A stretch of DNA of 24,711 bases from JAWLGW01 sp964569055. Lineage in GTDB: Bacteria; Planctomycetota; J058. Both the position numbers and the translations under genes were made by a program. Every line of letters starts with the position of its first letter. The stretch's first letter is position 1. Of this stretch, positions 17,682 to 24,711 are shown piece after piece. The notes below the pieces were generated by a model. It saw only the letters and a program-made list of their open reading frames with translations. It had not been told where the DNA came from and did no database searches. The DNA is taken from the NCBI GenBank assembly GCA_964569055.1, contig CAZMSZ010000071.1, positions 1 through 24,711 on the forward strand, given 5' to 3'.

Positions 17682-17850
17682 CTGTCGCATTGAGCCTCGT
17701 GCCCGCGCCCGTGCTCGTGACCCGTCTCAGCGCCCCCGCCTGGGCCGAATGCGCAACAGCGTTTCGAAGTTCGCGGGCGAGGAGGAGGGGTCGGCCACGC
17801 GCACGGAGGACGGGCGGGGGCACGGGCACGGGCACGAGGGCTGACGCCAA
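17682..17850. repeat. Candidate inverted-repeat element upstream of rng
   Basis: The left arm (17682-17720) contains GGCTGTCGCATTGAGCC and CTCGTGCCCGCGCCCGTGCTCGTG. Its reverse complement matches the right arm (about 17812-17850; CACGGGCACGGGCACGAGGGC) at roughly 19 of 22 positions in the core, separated by about 95 bp. Within the arms, CACGGG is repeated in tandem. A 31-codon frame crosses the right arm and ends in Gly-His repeats, which looks like a by-product of the repeat. It could be a small non-autonomous mobile element or a long RNA/DNA hairpin. No target-site duplication is evident. Confidence 0.45.
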
Positions 17851-17872
17851 AACGAGGCCCGCGCCGGGTGGA

Positions 17873-17901
17873 TGGACAAGGGCCGCCCGCTCTCGTACAA
17901 C
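17873..17901 (+). promoter_or_regulatory. Promoter of rng
   Basis: TGGACA (17873-17878), a 17-nt spacer, then TACAAC (17896-17901): 5/6 and 4/6 to sigma-70 consensus. It predicts a start near 17908 and a leader of about 98 nt. The terminator upstream and this promoter together make rng a separate transcription unit. Confidence 0.5.
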
Positions 17902-18005
17902 CTACGCCCACTGGGCGCCCCCCCTCGGGGCCACACGCGGCTGCGCCGAGCGCGCCCTGCCGCAGGCGCCCGCCGCCAGCGGGCTGGAGAGGCACGGAAC
18001 GCTGC

Positions 18006-19466
18006 ATGGTCAAGCGAATGCTGATCAACGTCGCCGAGGAGGCCGAGGCCCGGCTGGCGGTGGTCGAGGACGACCTCCTCTCGGAGCTCTACGTCGAGCG
18101 CACCACCGAGGAGAAGTACCTCGGCAACATCTACAAGGGGCGGATCGCCAACATCGAGCCGAGCATCCAGGCCGCGTTCGTCGACTTCGGGCGCGACGTG
18201 AACGGCTTCCTGCACGTCAGCGACGTGATGCCCGCCTACGGCAAGAAGGGCGCGCCCAGCGGCGAGCGGCACGACATCAGCTCCGTGCTCACCAAGGGGC
18301 AGGAGGTGCTGGTCCAGATCACCAAGGACCAGATCCGCTCCAAGGTGCCCACGGTCACGACCTACATCAGCCTGCCGGGGCGCTACCTGGTCCTGATGCC
18401 CTCGATCAGCAAGTGCGGCGTCTCCAAGAAGATCACGGGGGAGGAGGAGCGGCAGAAGCTCCGCTCGCTGCTCAAGGACCTCAACCCGCCGGCCGGCATG
18501 GGCTACATCATTCGGACCGCCGGGATCGACCGCACGCGCGAGGAGCTGGCGCGCGACCTCGACTACCTGCTCAACCTGTGGAAGGCGATCCTGAAGCGGG
18601 TCAAGACCCAGGAGTCGCCGGCCACCATCTACAAGGAGACGGACCTCGTCATCCGGTCGATCCGCGACCTGTTCTCGGGCGACATCGACGAGATCGTGGT
18701 CGACGACTACGACGTCTACACGCGCGCCAAGGAGTTCTTGCGCGGGGTCATGCCGCGCTACGAGCACACGGTCAAGTACTACCCTGGCCCGACGCCGCTG
18801 TTCCACAAGTACCACGTCGAGCAGCAGATCGAGGGGCTGCAGGCGCGCAGGGTGCCGTTGAAGTCGGGCGGGTCGCTGGTGATCGAGCAGACCGAGGCCC
18901 TGGTCGCGATCGACGTCAACTCCGGCAAGTTCAAGGGCGAGAAGAACCTCGAGGAGACCGCCTACCGCACCAACCTCGAAGCGGCCGAGGAGATCGCGCG
19001 GCAGGTCCGCCTGCGCGACCTCGGCGGCCTGATCGTGTGCGACTTCATCGACATGCGCGAGGCGAAGCACCGCACCTCGATCGAGCGGCGCCTGCGCGCG
19101 CATCTGCGCCGCGATCGGGCCAGGGTGCGCGTGGCCCGCATGTCGCGCTTCTCGCTGATCGAGATGACTCGCCAGCGAGTCCGTGAGAGCCTCAAGCGGA
19201 CCACGTACGACCAGTGCTCGCACTGCGCCGGCACCGGCTACATCAAGTCGGTCGAGTCGGTCTCGCTGCAGGTGATCCGCGAGATGAAGGTCCGCCTGGT
19301 GGAGCACCCTCAGCAGGGGCTGACGGCGGTGTGCAGCCCCGACGTGGCCGGTCACCTCACCAAGCGCAAGCAGGCCAACCTCGCGGCGCTCGAGGAGCGC
19401 TTCGGGCAGAAGATCCAGGTCGTGGGCTCGCGCGACTACCGGCAGGACGAGTTCAAGTTCACCTAG
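18006..19466 (+). CDS. rng: Ribonuclease E/G
   Basis: A 486-residue endoribonuclease that cuts single-stranded AU-rich RNA in mRNA decay and rRNA maturation. An S1 domain lies at about 37-125. Catalytic Mg ligands are Asp303 (AIDVNSGK) and Asp346 (CDFIDM). The Zn-link is Cys404-x-x-Cys407 (CSHC). All four have the same numbers as in E. coli RNase E, and the length is that of RNase G, so there is no C-terminal degradosome scaffold. The DNase-I-like and small domains look intact. The S1 domain has a basic loop (AYGKKGAPSGERHD) typical of non-proteobacterial members. I start at the ATG at 18006, with GGAGAGG about 13 nt upstream; the open frame before it is repeat-derived. It sits between the pilus platform operon and the pseudopilin operon. 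Confidence 0.96.
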   Translation: MVKRMLINVAEEAEARLAVVEDDLLSELYVERTTEEKYLGNIYKGRIANIEPSIQAAFVDFGRDVNGFLHVSDVMPAYGKKGAPSGERHDISSVLTKGQEVLVQITKDQIRSKVPTVTTYISLPGRYLVLMPSISKCGVSKKITGEEERQKLRSLLKDLNPPAGMGYIIRTAGIDRTREELARDLDYLLNLWKAILKRVKTQESPATIYKETDLVIRSIRDLFSGDIDEIVVDDYDVYTRAKEFLRGVMPRYEHTVKYYPGPTPLFHKYHVEQQIEGLQARRVPLKSGGSLVIEQTEALVAIDVNSGKFKGEKNLEETAYRTNLEAAEEIARQVRLRDLGGLIVCDFIDMREAKHRTSIERRLRAHLRRDRARVRVARMSRFSLIEMTRQRVRESLKRTTYDQCSHCAGTGYIKSVESVSLQVIREMKVRLVEHPQQGLTAVCSPDVAGHLTKRKQANLAALEERFGQKIQVVGSRDYRQDEFKFT

Positions 19467-19715
19467 ACGCTCGATCGCGCCCGGAGACTACGATCGCGGC
19501 GCTCGCACTCGTTGCCATGCAACGACTTGGGGGCCGTGTGCCCGATTCTGGGCGGAGCCGCCCCTCGCGGCACCCACCGATCGAGCTTCGATGCAAGACA
19601 CGCCGCGGCGTGCTCGTCTCTCCTGCTGATCGAGGGCCCAGCGCGGCGCGGTGTCGCGCGTCCGACCTCGTGAGGGGACCGCCTGCGGCGGTGTCTTCGC
19701 GTCGGGCAGCAGGGA
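19467..19715 (+). other. rng-pseudopilin intergenic with a series of short palindromes
   Basis: No gene was found. Perfect stems occur at 19510-19524 (CGTTGC-CAT-GCAACG), 19550-19563 (GGGCGG-AG-CCGCCC), 19580-19592 (ATCGA-GCT-TCGAT), 19599-19612 (palindrome CACGCCGCGGCGTG) and 19678-19692 (ACCGCC-TGC-GGCGGT). None has a T-run, so they are not standard intrinsic terminators. They may be mRNA 3'-end structures of rng. Confidence 0.4.
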
Positions 19716-19757
19716 GTGAGTGCCCGTGGAGTGCCCATGGAGTGCCCATGGAGTGCG
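19716..19757 (+). promoter_or_regulatory. Four tandem 11-bp direct repeats before the pseudopilin promoter
   Basis: The units are GTGAGTGCCCG (19716-19726), TGGAGTGCCCA (19727-19737), TGGAGTGCCCA (19738-19748) and TGGAGTGCG (19749-19757). The last abuts the -35 box. An 11-bp period puts all copies on about the same face of the helix, as expected for a cooperative activator or repressor. Confidence 0.6.
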
Positions 19758-19786
19758 TTGACCCCTCCCGGCTGGGGCGCTAGCAT
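19758..19786 (+). promoter_or_regulatory. Promoter of the pseudopilin operon
   Basis: TTGACC (19758-19763), a 17-nt spacer, then TAGCAT (19781-19786): 5/6 and 4/6 to sigma-70 consensus. The start would be near 19793, giving a 49-nt leader in which CCGGCG-CCTGA-CGCCGG (19813-19829) overlaps the first bases of the GGGGAGG ribosome site (19828-19834). Confidence 0.65.
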
Positions 19787-19841
19787 TCCACCCGCTCCAA
19801 ACCCCTACACGACCGGCGCCTGACGCCGGGGAGGCAGCCCC

Positions 19842-20659
<818 letters not shown>

Positions 20660-20663
<4 letters not shown>

Positions 20664-21529
20664 CCGAGGCCAGGGCATCCACGCGCGCCTTCACCCTCAT
20701 CGAGATCCTGATCACGATGGGGATCATGATCACCCTCACGGCCCTGATCGCGATGGGGATGGGGGTCGCGAAGGAGAAGGCGCGCCAAAAGGCGACCCGG
20801 GCCCTGGTCTCCAAGATCAAGATCGCGCTCGAGGCTTACCACGGCGAGTTCCGGGACTTCCCGCCCGACGGCTACGACCCCGCCGAGCCCACTCCGCTCG
20901 GCATGAAGGGCAGCTCCGCCCTGATCTACTTCCTCTGCCGCCCGCTCACCAAGATCATGTACGTGGGCGCCGGCGTCGGAGTGGACGCCGACGACGAGCG
21001 CAACCAGGTCAAGAAGCGGGTGGGGCCGTTCCTCGAGCTGACGGGGACGGAGTTCTCGCGACCCGACTTCAACCCGAGCATGACCTTCGAGGGCGAGCGC
21101 GGGACGTCGTACTGGGAGACGAAGGGCTACAAGTCCACCGAGATCGTGGACTCGTACGGGCGCCCGCTCTGCTACGACAAGGTCAAGACCAACAAGAAGA
21201 AGGAGCACTGGGACCCGAAGCTGTTCCACATGAGCACCAAGGCTCACTCCGACCAGGACTACATCAAGGCGGGGAAGCTCGGGATCATCGTGGAGGACGA
21301 GTCGGAGCAGATCGACCCCAACGACCTCGAGGACCACCGACCCGACCCACGCTTCAAGGCCGGGGAGATGGAGATCTGGGTGAAGGCGCTCACGGCGCAG
21401 CCTGGCGGCAGCTTCAAGCCCGCAGGGCCCACCACCCACGAGCCCAAGTACGTCGGCGGCTACGACCTCTGGTCGAGCGGGAAGTCCTGGACGGACCCGA
21501 AGGACGACATCACCAGCTGGGGAGAGTGA
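20660..21529 (+). CDS. Second GspG-like pseudopilin with Ala before the cleavage site
   Basis: A 289-residue prepilin. The GTG start overlaps the previous stop as GTGA. The leader is 10 residues (TEARASTRA), then FTLIEILITMGIMITLTALI. The residue before the cleavage site is Ala10, not the nearly invariant Gly; Glu at mature position 5 is kept. After the stalk helix, YHGEFRDFPPDGYDP is typical of GspG-type folds. The C-terminus again has YDLWSSGKSW ... DDITSWGE, the calcium-site pattern shared with the gene upstream, so the two look like ancient duplicates. A central Lys-rich stretch (KVKTNKKKEHWDPK) is unusual. The role is probably a second major or near-tip pseudopilin. Confidence 0.86.
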
Positions 21530-21533
21530 CGCG

Positions 21534-22274
21534 ATGCCTCGCCGCGGCTTCACACTCATGGAGCTGATGGTCGTGATCGGGATCATCGTCGTCATGACGG
21601 CGCTCTCGATCCCGGCGATCAACAAGTTCCTCGACGGCCAGACGCTCACCCAGGGCGGACGCATCGTGCAGAGCGCGTTCAACGAGGCGCGGCGCGCGGC
21701 GATCACCCAGCGCTCGCCCAACTACCTGGTGTTCTTCCGGCAGGAGGACCCCGCCCGGCCCGGCGAGTACCTCTACGGGATGCGGCGTTACCGCGAGCGC
21801 GTCGGCTACGAGGTAGACGCGCAGTACCTGCTGCCTGGCACCATGTTCGACATGGAGTCCGGCACGGACGCCGGGCTGCCCACGGGTGTGAACTGCGCCG
21901 GCCGGGCCAAGGGCGTCCGCGTCGTCATCTTCGAGGGGCTCCCCGATCAGGACGATTCGAAGCTGTTCCAGACCGGGCGGCGGCCCGATGCTGCTGTCGT
22001 CGGCTGGATCAAGTTCGAGCGCGACGGCACGATCACCCTGGAGGGCGAGGGCACGGACCTGCAGTCGCACGTCGCCCCCGCGGCCGTGTTCGACCTCAAC
22101 GAGGTCGTCGAGCTCGACCAGGAACAATTCGACGCGCTCCCCGCTTCGGTCGACCTGAACCTGCGGGAGTCGGGGACCCATGACGTCGACAAGCGCTGCT
22201 TCATCGACATCGACACCAACACCGGGCGCGTGAACTTCCGCGTGCTCCAGGTCATCCCGGCGACGGCCGGCTGA
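21534..22274 (+). CDS. Minor pseudopilin, GspH-like
   Basis: A 246-residue prepilin with only a five-residue leader (MPRRG) before FTLMELMVVIGIIVVMTALS. The next block, QTLTQGGRIVQSAFNEARRAAITQRSPNYL, is the characteristic GspH/FimT segment with its long second helix and an Arg/Ala-rich turn. The rest is strand-rich with acidic loops and contains two cysteines (near residues 122 and 222) that might form a disulfide. It starts 4 nt after the preceding stop with GGGGAGAG upstream. GspH-type pseudopilins lie near the tip of the pseudopilus. Confidence 0.85.
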   Translation: MPRRGFTLMELMVVIGIIVVMTALSIPAINKFLDGQTLTQGGRIVQSAFNEARRAAITQRSPNYLVFFRQEDPARPGEYLYGMRRYRERVGYEVDAQYLLPGTMFDMESGTDAGLPTGVNCAGRAKGVRVVIFEGLPDQDDSKLFQTGRRPDAAVVGWIKFERDGTITLEGEGTDLQSHVAPAAVFDLNEVVELDQEQFDALPASVDLNLRESGTHDVDKRCFIDIDTNTGRVNFRVLQVIPATAG

Positions 22275-22303
22275 GGGCCGCAGGGCGCCCGAGGAGTAGC
22301 GAC

Positions 22304-23353
22304 GTGCGCGTGCTGATCAAGGCGGGGCGGCGGGTCGGCTTCACGATCATCGAGATCCTGATCGCGATCGTGGTGCTCGTGCTCGGGATCACGGGGATCG
22401 TGGCGCTGTTCCCCACCGCGATCGACGCGGGGAACAAGACGGTCGAGGACACGTACGCGGCGACGATCACCCAGAGCGTGGTCGACGCGATCGCGGTCGG
22501 TCTGCGGGAGAGTCGCTACACCTGGCGCTCCGGCCCGGGCGGCGGCGAGGACCGGGTCTGGACGTACTTCGTGTTCAACCATGACGGCGTGGTCGATCCG
22601 CCGCCCGGCGAGCCGGAGGACTTCGAGGAGGGCCGCGCCAGCACCGCGAACGGCACCGTCAAGGACAACATCTGGCAGCGGGACTACTGCGTGATCCTGC
22701 CGCAGTCGAAGAGCAACCCCGACACCAACACCAAGTCCGCCGACGAGCCGTTCTTCGTCTACCCGGTCCCGGCGATCGAGGAGTCCACCACCCCGCATCT
22801 CAGCATCGACCAGCGGCACCCCAACAAGCTGCGCAGCCCGTCGACCCTCATCGACAACTTCGACCTCGACAAGTTCGGCGCCGTGACCGCCGACGGTACT
22901 CGGGAGCTGTGGCTCCCGGACGTGTACCAGCTCGGGCGGTACCGGGGCTCCTACGGCGACCTGCCGGCGGGGGTCGTCGCGGGCGAGATCCGGATGGAGT
23001 ACCGCGGGGGCGACCTCGCGGCCGTCTCGGGCGGCGGGACCATGACCAAGGACGGCAGCACCGTCGAGAGCATCGCGCTCGACCCCTACCCGACCTACTC
23101 GTTCTGCTTCGCGATCAAGCGGGCGCGGGTGGACACTCGGGGTCCGGGGGGCGCGGCCACTCCCGATGGTGTCGTCGACGCCAACGACCCGTTCTCGAAC
23201 AGCCTCTACGAGCTGCGGGTGATGATCTTCAAGAACTTCGACGAGGACGAGGCCAAGACCATCGTCCCGGGCAGCGGCACGACGGGCGAAGGCGACGTCT
23301 TGCCGCGCACCCACGTGCCGATCCGCACGTTCATCACGCTGATCTCGATCTGA
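22304..23353 (+). CDS. Minor pseudopilin, GspI/PilV-like
   Basis: A 349-residue prepilin with a 12-residue leader, cleavage Gly12, then FTIIEILIAIVVLVLGITGIVALFPTAI. The ALFPTAIDAG turn after the stalk is typical of the PilV/GspI class. The globular domain is far larger than GspI (about 120 residues), rich in Asp/Gly/Pro, with several insertions. The GTG start at 22304 follows GAGGAG by about 6 nt, 29 nt after the previous gene. The assignment as GspI-like rests mainly on the N-terminus and the G-H-I-J order. Confidence 0.82.
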   Translation: MRVLIKAGRRVGFTIIEILIAIVVLVLGITGIVALFPTAIDAGNKTVEDTYAATITQSVVDAIAVGLRESRYTWRSGPGGGEDRVWTYFVFNHDGVVDPPPGEPEDFEEGRASTANGTVKDNIWQRDYCVILPQSKSNPDTNTKSADEPFFVYPVPAIEESTTPHLSIDQRHPNKLRSPSTLIDNFDLDKFGAVTADGTRELWLPDVYQLGRYRGSYGDLPAGVVAGEIRMEYRGGDLAAVSGGGTMTKDGSTVESIALDPYPTYSFCFAIKRARVDTRGPGGAATPDGVVDANDPFSNSLYELRVMIFKNFDEDEAKTIVPGSGTTGEGDVLPRTHVPIRTFITLISI

Positions 23354-23425
23354 TTCGACCCGTCCCCGCCTGCGCGCCGCGCGGCGGCACGACGCGGTCG
23401 GGCCCGCGAGGCCCGGAGGCCCCCC
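23354..23425 (+). other. 72-nt spacer before the GspJ-like gene
   Basis: GC-rich with short repeats of GAGGCCC. No promoter or terminator was recognised. It ends in CCGGAGG, the ribosome site of the next gene. Confidence 0.4.
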
Positions 23426-24670
23426 TTGAGCTCCCCCCGCCCGCACGCGCGCGCGCGCCAGCTCGGCTTCACGCTGATCGAGCTCCTCGTCGCGATCACG
23501 CTGATGGTGATCCTCACGGGCAGCGTGACGTTCATCTTCATCCAGGCGCAGGAGATCTTCGTCACGGTCGACGCCAAGGTGCAGGTGTACCAGTACGCCC
23601 GCTACGCGTTCGACCAGATGGAGCGCGACCTCTCCAACGTCGTCCGGACGCGCAACCAGAACTTCTTCAACGACCAGCTCTCGGTGATGAACCCGGGCAA
23701 CTACGACAAGGGCGAGGAGGCGCAGATCGTCGGCACCGCCAACCGGGACGGCGACCCGGACGGTGATCGGATCTACAACTTCGCCTTCACCGTGCGGCAG
23801 CCCGAGGCCTACTTCGACGACCGCGGCACCCCGCACCGGCGCGACTCGATCTTCTTCAAGACCGTGACCAGCAGCGGCGGCAAGACGGCCGCCACGCTGG
23901 TGGAGTACGCGCTGATCGACACGACCAAGGAGCGCCCCAAGATGGTCAAGCGCACCTGGCGCGTGACCGGGGTCGACGCGAGCAACCCGCTCCGGCCGCG
24001 GTACGAGATCAACGGCGGTCAGCTGCCGCCCGAGCAGGACCTGTGCCTGTACTGCGTGGACTCCTTGTTCGAGGTGTTCGTCCAGAACAAGCGGCGCTCG
24101 GACGCGGGCGGGTTCTATCAGGTGCACGACCTCACGCAGCCCGACGCGGAGGGCAAGTTCGGCCCGCCCATCGCCGCGCATGGCCAGCGGGCCTTCGAGC
24201 CGCTCCACAACTACTGGTCGGGCGCGCACCGCATGATCCAGTGCGTGTACGACATCGATCATGACGACGCGGGCTTGGGCGACGACATCGGCGTGATCGA
24301 GAAGGACCCCAAGACCGGCACCTACGACCTGTTCCGCACCAACCGGGGGTTCATGTTCCCCATGCTCGACGTGGGCGACGAGCTCCTGTTCTACCTCGAC
24401 GCGCGCAGCGAGCTCACCAAGTCGTACGAGATCAAGATCAAGGGGTTCGAGCAGTCCAACGGCAAGCCCTGGGAGCCGCACCTCCCCGCGAGCGAGCTGC
24501 GGATCCGGCTCGAGCACGGGGTCGAGCCTCCTAGCGGGGCCGGCAACTCGCTCAAGGTGACCTACCGCGCCGGCTGGGTCCCGCCCGCCCTGCGCGTCAC
24601 GCTCAGGATCAAGGACGCCAAGTCGAAGGAGATCCGCAGCGTCGGGCGCACCTTCAAGATCATGAACTGA
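23426..24670 (+). CDS. Minor pseudopilin, GspJ/PilW-like
   Basis: A 414-residue prepilin with a 14-residue Arg-rich leader, Gly14, then FTLIELLVAITLMVILTGSVTFIFIQAQEIF. The following QYARYAFDQMERDLSNVVR is the GspJ/PilW signature (an amphipathic helix with a conserved D(L)xN). The large C-terminal part, about 370 residues against about 170 in E. coli GspJ, is strand-rich, includes two close cysteines (CLYCVD near residue 207), and ends with immunoglobulin-like strands (about 345-410). The TTG start at 23426 is supported by GGAGG 6 nt upstream, and the leader is normal for a prepilin. It is the last gene of the cluster in the window; GspK is not present. Confidence 0.86.
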   Translation: MSSPRPHARARQLGFTLIELLVAITLMVILTGSVTFIFIQAQEIFVTVDAKVQVYQYARYAFDQMERDLSNVVRTRNQNFFNDQLSVMNPGNYDKGEEAQIVGTANRDGDPDGDRIYNFAFTVRQPEAYFDDRGTPHRRDSIFFKTVTSSGGKTAATLVEYALIDTTKERPKMVKRTWRVTGVDASNPLRPRYEINGGQLPPEQDLCLYCVDSLFEVFVQNKRRSDAGGFYQVHDLTQPDAEGKFGPPIAAHGQRAFEPLHNYWSGAHRMIQCVYDIDHDDAGLGDDIGVIEKDPKTGTYDLFRTNRGFMFPMLDVGDELLFYLDARSELTKSYEIKIKGFEQSNGKPWEPHLPASELRIRLEHGVEPPSGAGNSLKVTYRAGWVPPALRVTLRIKDAKSKEIRSVGRTFKIMN

Positions 24671-24684
24671 GTTTCGGACGCGCA

Positions 24685-24711
24685 GCCGTGCCTCGCGGAG
24701 CGCGGCACGGC
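24685..24711 (+). terminator. Likely terminator hairpin, cut by the window end
   Basis: GCCGTGCC (24685-24692) pairs perfectly with GGCACGGC (24704-24711), 15 nt after the last pseudopilin stop. The window ends on the last base of the stem, so whether a T-run follows cannot be seen. Confidence 0.5.

Noticed and set aside
17748..17844. 31-codon small protein ending in Gly-His repeats
   Set aside because: It coincides with the inverted-repeat arm, lacks a ribosome site and is explained by the CACGGG tandem.
19459..19749. Minus-strand 96-codon frame between rng and gspG
   Set aside because: It overlaps palindromes and the direct repeats, has no ribosome site and resembles no known protein.

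Overview
The window is a very GC-rich bacterial chromosome fragment with almost every third codon position G or C and frequent GTG/TTG starts with strong Shine-Dalgarno sequences. A bacterial-type Ser/Thr kinase with TPRs, a MoxR/FGE-like pair, a 2-oxoacid:ferredoxin oxidoreductase and a large pseudopilin cluster point to an environmental Planctomycetota-like or deltaproteobacterial-like organism. I lean to Planctomycetota, but no marker gene here settles it. A run of exactly 100 N (6256-6355) shows the sequence is a scaffolded assembly.

Left part (1-5807): a minus-strand pair, a MoxR-type AAA+ ATPase followed by a translationally coupled 767-residue protein (possible degenerate vWA-like middle, FGE/SUMF1-like C-terminus lacking one of the two catalytic cysteines), sits divergent to a membrane-anchored Ser/Thr kinase with a TPR sensor half. 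The three together resemble signalling or conflict loci built on MoxR, vWA, FGE and kinase modules. This is the best candidate for an under-described system in the window.

Repeat zone (5808-6751, plus 1-80): two tandem arrays of a related 60-72 bp repeat face each other in inverted orientation across the assembly gap, one at the 3' end of the kinase gene and one at the 3' end of korB. A short related copy lies at the 3' end of the FGE-like gene. All copies have the same orientation relative to the gene they follow.

Central metabolism (6752-11508): korA-korB (minus strand; CoA-dependent oxidation of a 2-oxoacid with ferredoxin) is divergent to ptsI (plus strand; enzyme I of the phosphotransferase system).

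Right part (11509-24711), all plus strand: pilM, pilN, pilO, a TPR/PilP-like fusion protein and a PilQ-type secretin form the envelope platform and outer-membrane channel of a type IV pilus or type II secretion-like machine, driven by a clear -35/-10 promoter and a long, hairpin-rich leader. A rho-independent terminator closes this operon. RNase E/G with its own promoter follows. Then comes a five-gene pseudopilin operon (GspG-, second GspG-like, GspH-, GspI-, GspJ-like) behind a promoter preceded by four 11-bp direct repeats. The assembly ATPase, platform protein PilC/GspF and prepilin peptidase are not in the window. The right half therefore encodes the alignment complex, channel and pseudopilus tip of one machine, with an RNA-decay gene between its two operons.
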